Shown in pieces: positions 19,161 to 27,350 of a stretch of 39,208 nt of DNA. Source of the DNA: Dermabacter indicis (GTDB lineage: Bacteria > Actinomycetota > Actinomycetes > Actinomycetales > Dermabacteraceae); contig CYUG01000012.1 of NCBI GenBank assembly GCA_001403775.1, forward strand, positions 473,965-513,172, read 5' to 3'. Numbering within the stretch: position 1 is the first letter of the stretch; each line of letters starts with the position of its first letter. The position numbers and the translations under genes are program-made. The notes under the pieces were generated by a model. That model was given only the letters and a program-made list of their open reading frames with translations. It did no database searches and was not told where the DNA came from.

Positions 19161-19637
19161 ATGAACGCGAAAGATCCGAACGGCGGTGGCATCTTTTTTG
19201 ATGGCACCACACCCGCGTCGCGCACGACCGAGATCGTCGTCGGCGCGATTGTGGGTGTGCTCGGCGGCCTCGTCGTGATTGGGACGCACCGCATGCGCTC
19301 AACCGTCGGAGGCGTGCAGGTTCCCTGGGGTCTTGTTCTGGGCTTCGCCTTCCAGGCGATCGCGACCGTTGGGCTCGTGGCCCTCAGCGGGCGCAAGCTC
19401 CCGCTCTTCATTGAGGCCCTCGCGTTCACACTCGTCGCCATGTACTTTTCTGGCACGTCACTCGGGGGTGGCCTCCTCGTTCCCGCACAGATCGCCGGCG
19501 AAGCACAGTGGCAGGGTTGGGTAGCGCAGTTCCTCGGCGTGATCGTGCCCCTCGTGGGCGCCGCACTCGTGTGGATCATTCAAATCAGAAACATTGCGCG
19601 CGCGACCAAGCGCGAAGAAAGGACAGTGAAGCCATGA
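19161..19637 (+). CDS. Small four-helix membrane protein of unknown function
   Basis: A 158-residue protein with a short cytoplasmic N-terminus and four predicted membrane segments, near residues 24-43, 57-77, 81-104 and 120-143, then a basic tail (IARATKREERTVKP). I do not recognise a defined domain; similar small membrane proteins near fdxA in actinobacteria carry DUF labels such as DUF6113, but I cannot confirm membership. It begins 15 nt after typA and its stop codon overlaps the fdxA start (ATGA, 19634-19637), so it is almost certainly translated and coupled to ferredoxin. A role linked to ferredoxin or electron transfer at the membrane is speculative. Confidence 0.82.
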   Translation: MNAKDPNGGGIFFDGTTPASRTTEIVVGAIVGVLGGLVVIGTHRMRSTVGGVQVPWGLVLGFAFQAIATVGLVALSGRKLPLFIEALAFTLVAMYFSGTSLGGGLLVPAQIAGEAQWQGWVAQFLGVIVPLVGAALVWIIQIRNIARATKREERTVKP

Positions 19638-19966
19638 CCTACGTCATCGCCCTCCCGTGCGTGGATGTCAAAGACCGCGCATGCGTCGACGAATGCCCCG
19701 TGGACTGCATCTACGAAGGCGAGCGCTCGCTTTACATCCAACCCGACGAATGCGTCGATTGCGGCGCGTGCGAACCCGTGTGCCCCGTCGAAGCGATCTA
19801 CTACGAAGACGACCTCCCCGATCAGTGGAGCGAGTACTACCGCGCGAACGTCGAGTTCTTCGACGAGCTCGGAAGCCCGGGCGGTGCCGCGAAGCTCGGC
19901 CCGCAGCCGTTCGATCACGAGGTCATTGCGAAGCTTCCGCCGCAGGAGAACCCGCTCGAGGGCTGA
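19634..19966 (+). CDS. fdxA: Ferredoxin FdxA (3Fe-4S/4Fe-4S, 7Fe type)
   Basis: A 110-residue low-potential electron carrier. Eight cysteines fall in two groups: C9, C17, C21, C25 (LPCVDVKDRACVDECPVDC) and C40, C43, C46, C50 (DECVDCGACEPVCP), the arrangement of the 7Fe/8Fe ferredoxins of actinobacteria. The acidic C-terminal extension (YYEDDLPDQWSEYYRANVEF, then LGSPGGAAKLG) is also typical of the family. ATG 19634 overlaps the preceding gene's stop by four bases, which implies translational coupling. The longer upstream frame is discarded because the known protein begins MTYVIA. dapC follows 19 nt after the stop, an order common in actinobacteria. Confidence 0.97.
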   Translation: MTYVIALPCVDVKDRACVDECPVDCIYEGERSLYIQPDECVDCGACEPVCPVEAIYYEDDLPDQWSEYYRANVEFFDELGSPGGAAKLGPQPFDHEVIAKLPPQENPLEG

Positions 19967-19973
19967 GGCACCG

Positions 19974-19979
19974 TAAGAT
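19974..19979 (+). promoter_or_regulatory. Candidate -10 element of dapC (leaderless)
   Basis: TAAGAT lies 6 nt before GTG 19986 in the 19-bp gap after fdxA. It would allow dapC to be transcribed as a leaderless mRNA besides read-through from fdxA. GAGGGA next to the start codon is too close for a normal ribosome-binding site. No clear -35. Confidence 0.45.
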
Positions 19980-19985
19980 GAGGGA

Positions 19986-21137
19986 GTGAATACGCGCACT
20001 TCCCTCGTTTCGTCCTTGCCCGCCTTCCCCTGGGATTCGCTCGCCTCGGCGCGTGCGAAGGCCGAGAGCCACCCTGGTGGGATCGTCGATCTCTCCGTTG
20101 GCACTCCCGTCGATGAAACTCCGGACGTCGCGCGAGAAGCGCTGGGCGCGGCTTCCGATGCCCACGGATATCCGACGGTTGCTGGCACGAGCGAGCTGCG
20201 TGAAGCGATCGCCGAGTTTTGCCGCATGCACCGCGGTGCGCCTTCCTCCTTTGACGTGAGCGGCGTACTTCCGACCATCGGCTCGAAGGAACTCGTCGCG
20301 CACCTCCCATTCCAGCTCGGCATCGGTGCGGGCGACTCGGTCGCCTTCCCGAACATCGCCTACCCGACCTACGATCTGGGCGCACGGCTCGCGGGAGCCC
20401 GGCCCGTCCCGCTCGATGTGCGGGCGCTTGCACGCGAGGGGGAGGGGGCGCTCGGTTCCGACGTCTGCCTCGACTCGGTGCGCCTGCTGTGGCTCAATTC
20501 CCCTTCGAACCCAACCGGAGCCGTTCTTCGCGTCTCGGAGATGCGTGCGCTCGTGGCGTGGGCGCGCGAACGCGACATTATCGTCGCCTCCGACGAATGC
20601 TATGCGCCGCTCACGTGGGAGGTAGACGAGGCCCCCTCGATCCTCGACCCCCGCGTCAACGACGGCGATCTCACCGGGCTCCTTTGCGCGTACTCGCTCT
20701 CGAAGCAGTCGAACCTCGCGGGCTACCGCGCGGCCTTCGTCGCGGGCGATCCGGCTCTCGTGGGGGAGCTCCTTCAGGTCCGCAAGCACGCCGGACTCAT
20801 GATGCCCGCTCCCATCCAAAACGCTATGGCGGCGGCGCTCGGCGAGGAGGCGTCGGCCTCCCACCAGCGCGAAATCTACCGCGCTCGCCGTGAAACCCTC
20901 GCCCCTGCTCTCGAGGCGTGTGGAGGGAAGATCGAACACTCCGAGGCGGGCCTTTACCTGTGGACGACGTTCGGTGAGGCGAGCGAAGAGAGCATCGCGC
21001 GCCTCGCAGAATTGGGAATCCTCGCTGCCCCCGGTAGCTTTTACGGCGAGGCGGGCGCGCGCCACGTGCGCATCTCCCTCACTGCGACCGACGAACGTAT
21101 CGAGAGTGCCGCTGCGAGGCTGCGCGAGGCACGCTAA
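19986..21137 (+). CDS. dapC: Succinyldiaminopimelate transaminase
   Basis: A 383-residue PLP-dependent class I/II aminotransferase. It aminates N-succinyl-2-amino-6-ketopimelate, the step after DapD and before DapE in diaminopimelate/lysine synthesis. LNSPSNPTGAV and VASDECYAPLTW are cofactor-site motifs, YSLSKQSNLAGYRAAF contains the PLP lysine, and VRISLTATDERIESAAARL near the end carries the substrate-carboxylate arginine. The N-terminal FPWDSLASARAKAESHPGGI is typical of actinobacterial DapC. The start is GTG. The assignment rests on protein similarity, the fdxA neighbour and dapD/dapE nearby; another aminotransferase role is less likely. Confidence 0.92.
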   Translation: MNTRTSLVSSLPAFPWDSLASARAKAESHPGGIVDLSVGTPVDETPDVAREALGAASDAHGYPTVAGTSELREAIAEFCRMHRGAPSSFDVSGVLPTIGSKELVAHLPFQLGIGAGDSVAFPNIAYPTYDLGARLAGARPVPLDVRALAREGEGALGSDVCLDSVRLLWLNSPSNPTGAVLRVSEMRALVAWARERDIIVASDECYAPLTWEVDEAPSILDPRVNDGDLTGLLCAYSLSKQSNLAGYRAAFVAGDPALVGELLQVRKHAGLMMPAPIQNAMAAALGEEASASHQREIYRARRETLAPALEACGGKIEHSEAGLYLWTTFGEASEESIARLAELGILAAPGSFYGEAGARHVRISLTATDERIESAAARLREAR

Positions 21138-21167
21138 AAGCGCCGCGAGAGACACGAAAGGATCACG

Positions 21168-22514
21168 ATGACCGCACACTTCAGCGTCAACGACCGAAAC
21201 CTTGACCTGCCGATCGTCGAACCGACCGAGGGCAACCTCGGCGTGTCAATTGCGAGCCTTCGCAAGGAAACGGGGGCGGTGACGTTTGACCCGGGGCTCA
21301 TGAACACGGCGCCGACGACGTCGGCCATTACGTTCATCGATGGCGAGGCGGGGATTCTCCGGCACCGCGGCTACCCGATCGAACAGCTCGCCGAGCATTC
21401 GAGCTACCTCGAGGTCGCGTTCCTCCTGATCTTCGGTGAGCTTCCCACGAAGGGGCAGCTCGACCAGTTCGTGCACTCGATCGAGCAGCGGACTCTTCTC
21501 GACGAAAACCTCAAGCGCGTGTTCATCGCCCTTCCGCGCGATGCCGCCCCCATGGCCGTGCTCCAAGCGGGCGTGAGCGCGCTGTCGACCTTCTATCAGG
21601 ACTCGCTCGACCCGAACGACCCCGAGCAGGTCCGAATTTCGACCTTGCGCCTTCTCGCAAAGATGCCCACGATGGCCGCGTACGCGCACCGCGTCGCGAA
21701 CGGGCAGCCGCTCATGTACCCCGATAACTCGCTGAGCCTCGTGCAAAATTTCTTGCGCCTCATGTTCGCGTTCCCCGTTGAGGATTTCGTCGCGGACCCC
21801 GTCGTTGTGCGAGCGCTCGAGCAGCTTTTCATTCTTCATGCCGATCACGAGCAGAATTGCTCGGCAACGGCCGTGAGACTCGTGGGATCGGCGGGCGCGG
21901 ACCTCTTCTCGTCGATCTCCGCGGGCGTTGCTGCGCTCTCGGGGCCGGCACACGGTGGCGCCAACACGCGCGTCATGCACATGCTCGAGGACTTGCGTAA
22001 AACCGGTCAGGATCCGCGTGTGTTCATGGAAAAGGTCAAAAGCAAGGACGATTCGACCCGGCTCATGGGCTTTGGCCACCGGGTGTATAAGAATTACGAT
22101 CCCCGCGCGAAGTTCGTGAAGGGCATTGCCGACACGGTTCTCGAACGGCTGGGCATCCACGATGAGCGACTCGAACTCGCGATGAAGCTTGAAGAGATCG
22201 CGCTCAACGACGACTATTTCATCGAGCGCAACCTCTACCCGAACATCGATTTTTACACGGGCATCATCTACAAGGCGATGGGTTTTCCCACGCACATGTT
22301 CACGGTGCTGTTCGCGATCGGGCGCCTGCCCGGGTGGATCGCACAGTGGCAAGAAGCGATTGCCGACCCCGACACGAAGATCATGCGGCCGCGCCAGATC
22401 TACACGGGGGAAGCGAAACGCGACTTCGTTCCGCTCGAAGATCGCACGGGCACGTCGGAACTCTTGCTTCACGACCTCCACGAGGAGCTCAAGGCTCGCG
22501 AGGACCGGAAGTAG
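21168..22514 (+). CDS. gltA: Citrate synthase
   Basis: A 448-residue type II-like citrate synthase that condenses acetyl-CoA and oxaloacetate. The N-terminal domain has GILRHRGYPIEQLAEHSSY, the large domain has the active-site histidine regions HADHEQNCSATAVRLVGS, GPAHGGANTRVMHML and GFGHRVYKNYDPRAKFV, and the catalytic Asp lies in PNIDFYTGIIYKAMG. Arg residues for oxaloacetate are in RTGTSELLLH-adjacent and GRLPGWIAQWQE segments. GAAAGGA lies upstream of ATG 21168. It follows dapC by 30 bp on the same strand and may be read from the same transcript. Converges with the minus-strand gene at 22542. Confidence 0.97.
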   Translation: MTAHFSVNDRNLDLPIVEPTEGNLGVSIASLRKETGAVTFDPGLMNTAPTTSAITFIDGEAGILRHRGYPIEQLAEHSSYLEVAFLLIFGELPTKGQLDQFVHSIEQRTLLDENLKRVFIALPRDAAPMAVLQAGVSALSTFYQDSLDPNDPEQVRISTLRLLAKMPTMAAYAHRVANGQPLMYPDNSLSLVQNFLRLMFAFPVEDFVADPVVVRALEQLFILHADHEQNCSATAVRLVGSAGADLFSSISAGVAALSGPAHGGANTRVMHMLEDLRKTGQDPRVFMEKVKSKDDSTRLMGFGHRVYKNYDPRAKFVKGIADTVLERLGIHDERLELAMKLEEIALNDDYFIERNLYPNIDFYTGIIYKAMGFPTHMFTVLFAIGRLPGWIAQWQEAIADPDTKIMRPRQIYTGEAKRDFVPLEDRTGTSELLLHDLHEELKAREDRK

Positions 22515-22541
22515 ACACGGCGCGCCGAAAAATTCGAGGGG

Positions 22542-23468
22542 TCAGGCGCCCTTCGCGAAGTAGATGACGACCGCGTCGGTGACGGCGTCATCGCCGCCCG
22601 TGGCGTCGGAGCTCCACTGGGAGGAGTCCGTTGTGACGTGGCGCGAGCGATCCCAGCGCTTGCCGGCATAGTCGACCCCCACGATGTTCTCGTTCGCGGC
22701 GTGCCCAACCGCCCAGTTGGCGAGTGCCCAGCCCCGCCGTTCGCTGCCCGGGGTGATGACGACCGTCGTTGCACCGGCGTTCTTCGGCGCGCCTTTTCCT
22801 GCCGAGCCCAGGGAGCTCGAAACCTCGCCCGCCTCGATCAAACGCGGAAACTCCCGCGCGAGAGCCTTGCGCAGGCTTTCGGGATGCGCGGGGCCTCCGG
22901 CGGGGGCGAGATCGCATTCGAGTTCGGGGCCGCTTTGGCCGGTCAGGGCCGAGGCAAAGAGGCGCCCTTCGACTTCGTGATCCCCGTAGGCATTAGGGAA
23001 AGCCGAGCGTTGAACCTTCTGCGCCGCGACCGTGATCTTCATGGACTCGTATCCCTTGACCTTCACGAGCTTTTCGTAGAAGGCCGTCGAGGCATAGACG
23101 GGGTCCATGATCTGTTCCTCGGTGCCCCATCCCTGCGAGGGGCGCTGCTGGAACAGGCCCACAGAGTCGCGGTCGCCGTAATCGATGTTCTTGAGCTTGG
23201 ACTCCTGGTAGGCCGTTGCGAGGGCGATCGACGCCGCGCGCGGGGGGAGCCCCATGTCGATCGACACCGCGGCGATCGTCGCGGCGTTGAGCGTTTGCTC
23301 GGTCGAATACGAGCGCTCAGTCTCGAGCCCTCGTGCTGTGCACTGTCCCGTGCGCTGACCGTCATCGAAAAGCGTGAGCGCAGCGAAGCTCCCGCCCACG
23401 ACCGCGAGAAAGACCGCGAGAAGCGTGAGCGGGATGACCACGCGCGAGAGCGCGGGGCGTTTCGCCAT
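22542..23468 (-). CDS. Membrane-anchored lytic-transglycosylase-like protein
   Basis: A 308-residue protein with one N-terminal membrane segment (VVIPLTLLAVFLAVVGGSFA, about residues 10-29) and an extracytoplasmic domain. Residues about 55-130 resemble the lysozyme-like/SLT fold: AATIAAVSIDMGLPPRA, then ATAYQESKLKNIDYGDRDS, in which the Glu of QES is in the catalytic position, then VGLFQQRPSQGWGT. Similar actinobacterial proteins are often misnamed heavy metal transporters. Peptidoglycan cleavage is likely but not proved. It starts 2 nt after the dapD stop, so it is probably co-transcribed and coupled with dapD, linking a cell-wall precursor enzyme with a wall-remodelling protein. Confidence 0.8.
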   Translation of the reverse strand: MAKRPALSRVVIPLTLLAVFLAVVGGSFAALTLFDDGQRTGQCTARGLETERSYSTEQTLNAATIAAVSIDMGLPPRAASIALATAYQESKLKNIDYGDRDSVGLFQQRPSQGWGTEEQIMDPVYASTAFYEKLVKVKGYESMKITVAAQKVQRSAFPNAYGDHEVEGRLFASALTGQSGPELECDLAPAGGPAHPESLRKALAREFPRLIEAGEVSSSLGSAGKGAPKNAGATTVVITPGSERRGWALANWAVGHAANENIVGVDYAGKRWDRSRHVTTDSSQWSSDATGGDDAVTDAVVIYFAKGA

Positions 23469-23470
23469 CG

Positions 23471-24421
23471 TTAGTTCGCGTGGAGGTCGGAGTTGAGTTC
23501 AACCCGCTTGTTCGAGCGCGAGACGGCCTCGACGGCGCCCGTTTGCGAGTTGCGGCGGAACAGGAGACTCGATACCCCTGAGAGCTCGCGGGCCTTGACG
23601 ACCGAGCGCTCGTCGCCGTCGATGAGCGTGACCTTCGTTCCCGCCGTGACGTAGAGGCCGGCTTCGACGATGCAGTCATCACCGAGGGCGATGCCAACGC
23701 CCGCTTCTGCGCCGACGAGTGAGCGTTCCCCGACGCTCACGCGCTCCGTTCCACCGCCGGACAGAGTGCCCATGGTGGAAGCGCCGCCTCCGATGTCGGA
23801 GCCATCGCCCACGACGACGCCCTGGGAGATGCGCCCCTCGATCATTGAGGTGCCAAGGGTGCCAGCATTGAAGTTCACGAAGCCTTCGTGCATGACGGTC
23901 GTGCCGCTCGCGAGATGCGCGCCGAGGCGCAGACGATCGGCGTCGCCGATGCGCACGCCCTCGGGAACGACGTAGTCCACCATGCGGGGGAACTTGTCGA
24001 TCGAGTACACCGTGGGGCGGCGACCTTCGCTCACGAGACGTAGGCGCGTGTCTTCGAAACCGTCAACGGCGCACGGTCCCTCGGAGGTCCACACGACGTT
24101 GGTAAGCGCGCCGAAGAGGCCCTCGAGGTTCTGCTCGTTGGGCTTCACGAGGCGGTGCGAAAGGAGGTGGAGGCGCAGGTACGCATCGGACGCGTCGCGC
24201 GGCGGTTCGTCAAGGGAGATCACGCGCGTGACAACTTCCTGGCGCGTGCCGCGTGCGGCGTCTTCGCGTGCGGCCTTCGCGAGGGCTGCAGTGAGGGGAT
24301 GGCTTTCGATGTCTGCGGGGGCGGCCCCGAGCTCGGGAGTCGGGAACCACGTGTCGAGGGTCGTGCCGTTTGCCGCGATCGTGGCGAGGCCGATGCCCCA
24401 TGCGCTCTTGTTCTCAGTCAT
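23471..24421 (-). CDS. dapD: Tetrahydrodipicolinate N-succinyltransferase
   Basis: A 316-residue enzyme that adds succinyl from succinyl-CoA to tetrahydrodipicolinate, the first committed step of the succinylase branch to meso-diaminopimelate and lysine. Residues about 160-270 form a left-handed beta-helix of hexapeptide repeats ([37 protein letters not shown], then [16 protein letters not shown]). The long N-terminal domain and these motifs are typical of the actinobacterial form, larger than the ~275-residue enterobacterial one. ATG 24421 is 7 nt after a TAGCCT -10 element and has no Shine-Dalgarno sequence. It is divergent from dapE across 69 bp. Confidence 0.96.
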   Translation of the reverse strand: MTENKSAWGIGLATIAANGTTLDTWFPTPELGAAPADIESHPLTAALAKAAREDAARGTRQEVVTRVISLDEPPRDASDAYLRLHLLSHRLVKPNEQNLEGLFGALTNVVWTSEGPCAVDGFEDTRLRLVSEGRRPTVYSIDKFPRMVDYVVPEGVRIGDADRLRLGAHLASGTTVMHEGFVNFNAGTLGTSMIEGRISQGVVVGDGSDIGGGASTMGTLSGGGTERVSVGERSLVGAEAGVGIALGDDCIVEAGLYVTAGTKVTLIDGDERSVVKARELSGVSSLLFRRNSQTGAVEAVSRSNKRVELNSDLHAN

Positions 24422-24428
24422 GGTTCAC

Positions 24429-24483
24429 AGGCTATAGGGCGCCTCTTCGCTTTTCGTTAGAGCCCGCCGAAAACCTCTAGGCT
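24429..24483. promoter_or_regulatory. Back-to-back -10 elements for dapD and dapE
   Basis: On the minus strand TAGCCT (24434 to 24429) ends 7 nt before the dapD ATG; on the plus strand TAGGCT (24478-24483) ends 7 nt before the dapE ATG 24491. Both match TANNNT at leaderless spacing. The two promoters share the 69-bp gap, so their -35 regions overlap or face each other. No good -35 was seen for either. Confidence 0.55.
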
Positions 24484-24490
24484 TGTGAGC

Positions 24491-25582
24491 ATGTCGAACA
24501 CAACACCCCTGCCGCTCGATGCGGGACTTCTTGAACTCACGCGCGCGATCGTCGACACGGAGTCGGTTTCGGGCAACGAAACACGCCTCGCTGACAGGGT
24601 TGACGCGACTCTTCGCGGCGCCGGCCATCTCGAGGTCATGCGCGATGGTGACACGGTCATTGCGCGCACGCGCCTGGGTCGCGATGAGCGCATCATTCTT
24701 GCGGGGCACCTCGATACGGTTCCCGTCGCAAGCAACCTCCCCTCGCGCCTCGAGGTCGTTGATGGCGAGGAGCGCCTCATCGGTCGCGGGACGTGCGATA
24801 TGAAGGGCGGCGTGGCCGTTTTCCTCGCGCTCGCGTGTGCGCTCGAGAACCCGCGCCATGACCTCACGTGGATTTTCTACGACCACGAGGAGGTCGATGC
24901 GAGCCTCAATTCGCTCGCGCGCCTCGCACAAGAGCGGCCCGAGCTGCTCGAGGCGGATTTCGCGATTCTCGGTGAGCCCTCGAACGGGGGAGTGGAGGCA
25001 GGGTGCAAGGGCACGATGCGTGTGCGACTCACGGCGCGCGGCGTCGCGGCACACTCGGGCCGAGCGTGGATCGGGAAGAACGCGATCCACGGCCTTGCCG
25101 GGGCACTCACGCGACTCGCCGAATACGAACCGAAGGACGTCGAACTCGACGGTCTCCTGTATCGCGAGTGCCTCAACGCGGTCGCGATCGAGGGCGGGAT
25201 CGCGACGAACGTCATTCCCGATCACGCCTCGATGCTCGTGAATTATCGCTTCGCGCCGAACACGACCGAGGCTGAAGCGCTCGCGCACGTGGAGGAAGTC
25301 TTCGCGGGCCTCGATCTCGAGCTTGAGGTCACAGACTCCTCGGGTGGTGCCCTCCCCGGCCTCACGCGGCCTGCTGCACAGGATTTTCTTGCCGCCCTCG
25401 GTGACGGCGTGAGCGTGGAAGCGAAGCAGGGCTGGACCGATGTGGCGCGATTCAGCGCGCTCGACACGCCGGCCGTGAACTTTGGCCCGGGTGACCCGTT
25501 ACTTGCTCATACGGATGGGGAATTCATTCCGACGGTTGCTCTCACTCAGTGTTACGAGTCTCTTGAGCGGTTCCTCCGCTAA
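24491..25582 (+). CDS. dapE: Succinyl-diaminopimelate desuccinylase
   Basis: A 363-residue M20-family zinc hydrolase that removes succinate from N-succinyl-LL-diaminopimelate. Metal and catalytic motifs are LAGHLDTVP (His ligand and adjacent Asp), GRGTCDMKGGVAVFL (bridging Asp), FYDHEEVDA (general-base Glu and Glu ligand) and AILGEPSNGGVEAGCKGTM (Glu ligand). The dimerisation domain lies between HSGRAWIGKNAIHG and the C-terminal catalytic part, which ends with FGPGDPLLAHTDGEF, carrying the last His ligand. GTG 24485 is a possible alternative start, but ATG 24491 fits the upstream -10 for a leaderless transcript. Divergent from dapD; followed by the LOG-family gene 10 nt after the stop. Confidence 0.95.
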   Translation: MSNTTPLPLDAGLLELTRAIVDTESVSGNETRLADRVDATLRGAGHLEVMRDGDTVIARTRLGRDERIILAGHLDTVPVASNLPSRLEVVDGEERLIGRGTCDMKGGVAVFLALACALENPRHDLTWIFYDHEEVDASLNSLARLAQERPELLEADFAILGEPSNGGVEAGCKGTMRVRLTARGVAAHSGRAWIGKNAIHGLAGALTRLAEYEPKDVELDGLLYRECLNAVAIEGGIATNVIPDHASMLVNYRFAPNTTEAEALAHVEEVFAGLDLELEVTDSSGGALPGLTRPAAQDFLAALGDGVSVEAKQGWTDVARFSALDTPAVNFGPGDPLLAHTDGEFIPTVALTQCYESLERFLR

Positions 25583-25585
25583 CGT
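25580..25585 (+). promoter_or_regulatory. Candidate -10 element of the LOG-family gene, overlapping the dapE stop
   Basis: TAACGT contains the dapE stop codon TAA (25580-25582) and ends 7 nt before ATG 25593. It matches TANNNT at leaderless spacing. Confidence 0.45.
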
Positions 25586-25592
25586 GGAAATC

Positions 25593-26339
25593 ATGAAAAA
25601 GCATCATCACGGCTCTGGGAGCGACTACCGAAAAGGCCCCGTGTTCCTCCGCGGCAAGCAGCGACCCACCGAAACTACCGATCAGCGCCTTCTCCAAAAC
25701 GCGGAGAAGGGCGATTGGGTGCACACGGATCCCTGGCGGGTGATGCGCATCCAATCGGAGTTCGTGGAAGGTTTCGGCGCACTTGCGGAACTGGGACCGG
25801 CTGTCGCGCTCTTCGGGAGTGCGCGCACAAAGCCCGAGCATCCGCACTATGAGCTTGCGCGCGAGGTCGCAAAGCGCATCGGTGAGATGGGCCTCGCGGT
25901 GATTACCGGCGGCGGCCCGGGCATCATGGAGGCCGGCAACCACGGCGCGGTCGAGGCAGGCACGACGAGCGTGGGGCTTGGCATCGAGTTGCCCTTTGAG
26001 CAGGGGATGAACGAATACGTTGAACTCGGTGTGAACTTCCGCTATTTCTTTACGCGTAAAACGTGCTTCGTGAAGTACTCGCAGGCCTTCGTGGCGTTCC
26101 CGGGTGGTTTCGGCACGTTCGATGAGCTCTTCGAAGCGCTTTGCCTCATCCAGACCCACAAGATCAAGAAGTTCCCGCTCATCCTCGTCGGCAGCGAGTA
26201 CTGGAGCGGTCTCATGACGTGGCTCGAGGAAACCGTTCAGCAGGGTTACGGGTACATCTCGCCCGGAGATACCGACCTCATCAACATCGTCGATACCGCC
26301 GACGAGGTGATTGAGGTTTTGAATCGCGAAATGGAATAG
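25593..26339 (+). CDS. LOG-family (TIGR00730) Rossmann-fold protein
   Basis: A 248-residue protein with the lysine-decarboxylase-like LOG fold. ITGGGPGIMEAGNHGAVEAG and FPGGFGTFDELFEALCLIQ are the two family motifs that bind the nucleotide phosphate and hold the catalytic residues; ALFGSARTKPEHPHYELA precedes them. Characterised LOG proteins are cytokinin riboside 5'-monophosphate phosphoribohydrolases, which cut the N-glycosidic bond of nucleoside monophosphates; the true substrate here is unknown. The upstream in-frame part back to 25482 overlaps dapE and is not homologous, so ATG 25593 (MKKHHHGSG) is chosen. In mycobacteria the homologue also lies downstream of dapE. Confidence 0.9.
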   Translation: MKKHHHGSGSDYRKGPVFLRGKQRPTETTDQRLLQNAEKGDWVHTDPWRVMRIQSEFVEGFGALAELGPAVALFGSARTKPEHPHYELAREVAKRIGEMGLAVITGGGPGIMEAGNHGAVEAGTTSVGLGIELPFEQGMNEYVELGVNFRYFFTRKTCFVKYSQAFVAFPGGFGTFDELFEALCLIQTHKIKKFPLILVGSEYWSGLMTWLEETVQQGYGYISPGDTDLINIVDTADEVIEVLNREME

Positions 26340-26437
26340 CTGCTCAGAGCGCGTGTCTCACGCTCTCCCAGGATCGAGCGAATGGTAGTGGAAGAATAGA
26401 GGGGATAGATCCATTGCCAGAGAAAGGGCGAACGATC

Positions 26438-26608
26438 ATGGCAGCGATGAAGCCTCGTACGGGCGACGGCCCCCTCGAAGTGGCCGAAGAGAGCCGGAGC
26501 CTCATCATGCGAGTCCCGCTTGAAGGCGGCGGTCGTCTCGTCGTCGAGATCTCGGCAGATGAAGCGCGCGACCTGCGCGACGCCCTCAACAAGGTCGTTC
26601 CCGCCTAA
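26438..26608 (+). CDS. DUF3117 small protein
   Basis: A 56-residue protein that matches the actinobacterial DUF3117 family almost entirely: MAAMKPRTGDGPLEVAEESR, then IMRVPLEGGGRLVVEISADE and a short C-terminal helix. Its function is unknown. ATG 26438 is chosen over the longer frame at 26414 because the family begins MAAMKPRTG and AAAGGG at 26423-26428 gives a 9-nt spacing. A stem-loop follows 28 nt after the stop. Confidence 0.93.
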   Translation: MAAMKPRTGDGPLEVAEESRSLIMRVPLEGGGRLVVEISADEARDLRDALNKVVPA

Positions 26609-26636
26609 GTCCCTCCGGAACTTCCCGGATTGCATC

Positions 26637-26670
26637 GAGGTTGTGGGGGCTATCTTTTCCCCACAACCTC
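26637..26670. terminator. Stem-loop between DUF3117 and the methyltransferase gene
   Basis: GAGGTTGTGGGG at 26637-26648 pairs perfectly with CCCCACAACCTC at 26659-26670 across a 10-nt loop. There is no T-run after the stem on either strand, so it is an atypical terminator; its position between converging genes still favours that role. Confidence 0.6.
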
Positions 26671-26684
26671 GTGAAGCTGCAGCC

Positions 26685-27350
26685 TCACCGTTCAGAGAGG
26701 CTTTTCCTCACGGCGGTGAGCACACCGTCGCCCGCGGGTGACATCGCCAGCACGAGATCCTCGCGCTCTTTGAGCGCGGCCACCACGTCCCTAATGTGCA
26801 CCGTCTGCGGATCACGTGCAGAAGCATCGCCGAGTCGGTCGTGGTGCATGACATTCATGATGAGGAGCGCCCCTCCCGGGCGCAGAACCTCGAGTGCCGC
26901 TTCGACGAGCGCGTCGAGTTCTCGTTCGCTCGCATTGACGACAATCATGTCGTAGGCGCCGCGCGTGAGCCGCGTAAACACGTCGAGGGGCTCGGCGTTG
27001 ATCGTCCGCACGCGCGCCTCGGGGATCGCCGCTTCCGCGCAGGCCTTTCGCACGAGCCGCACATTTTCGGGTTCGGGATCGATCGCAGTGAGGGTGGCGT
27101 CGGACCCCATGGCGCTCGCGAGGTAGAGGCTGAGCGCTCCTGCCCCCGCTCCCACCTGCACGATCGCGCGTGCACCGAGCATCGCGACGACGCTGCGCGC
27201 GTGTGCGGCCGATCCCGCGAGAACAGGCGGAAGGCCGATCGCACTTCCGCGCTCGCGTGCCCGCTCGCACACATCGGGCACGGTGAAAAGGCGCTCCTCG
27301 TCGAGGAATTCCTCGCTGAGCGCCCAGCTCGCCAACTTGCCCGTCGCCAT
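26685..27350 (-). CDS. SAM-dependent O-methyltransferase (family 3)
   Basis: A 221-residue Rossmann-fold methyltransferase of the catechol/caffeoyl-CoA O-methyltransferase type. VQVGAGAGALSLYLASAM is the SAM-binding motif I, TAIDPEPENVRLVRKAC is motif II, and AYDMIVVNASERELDALVE and LRPGGALLIMNV are later core motifs. Note that the usual Asp after motif II's acidic residue and the metal-binding DxxK signature are not clear, so metal dependence is uncertain. ATG 27350 is chosen because AAGGAG ends 5 nt upstream; the frame runs upstream to 27389. In mycobacteria the homologue (Rv1220c) borders sigE, which is missing here. Confidence 0.87.
   Translation of the reverse strand: MATGKLASWALSEEFLDEERLFTVPDVCERARERGSAIGLPPVLAGSAAHARSVVAMLGARAIVQVGAGAGALSLYLASAMGSDATLTAIDPEPENVRLVRKACAEAAIPEARVRTINAEPLDVFTRLTRGAYDMIVVNASERELDALVEAALEVLRPGGALLIMNVMHHDRLGDASARDPQTVHIRDVVAALKEREDLVLAMSPAGDGVLTAVRKSLSER

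Noticed and set aside
17193-19289. A 698-codon minus-strand open frame across typA
   Set aside because: Antisense to typA, His/Arg/Asp-rich with no recognisable domain or ribosome-binding site.
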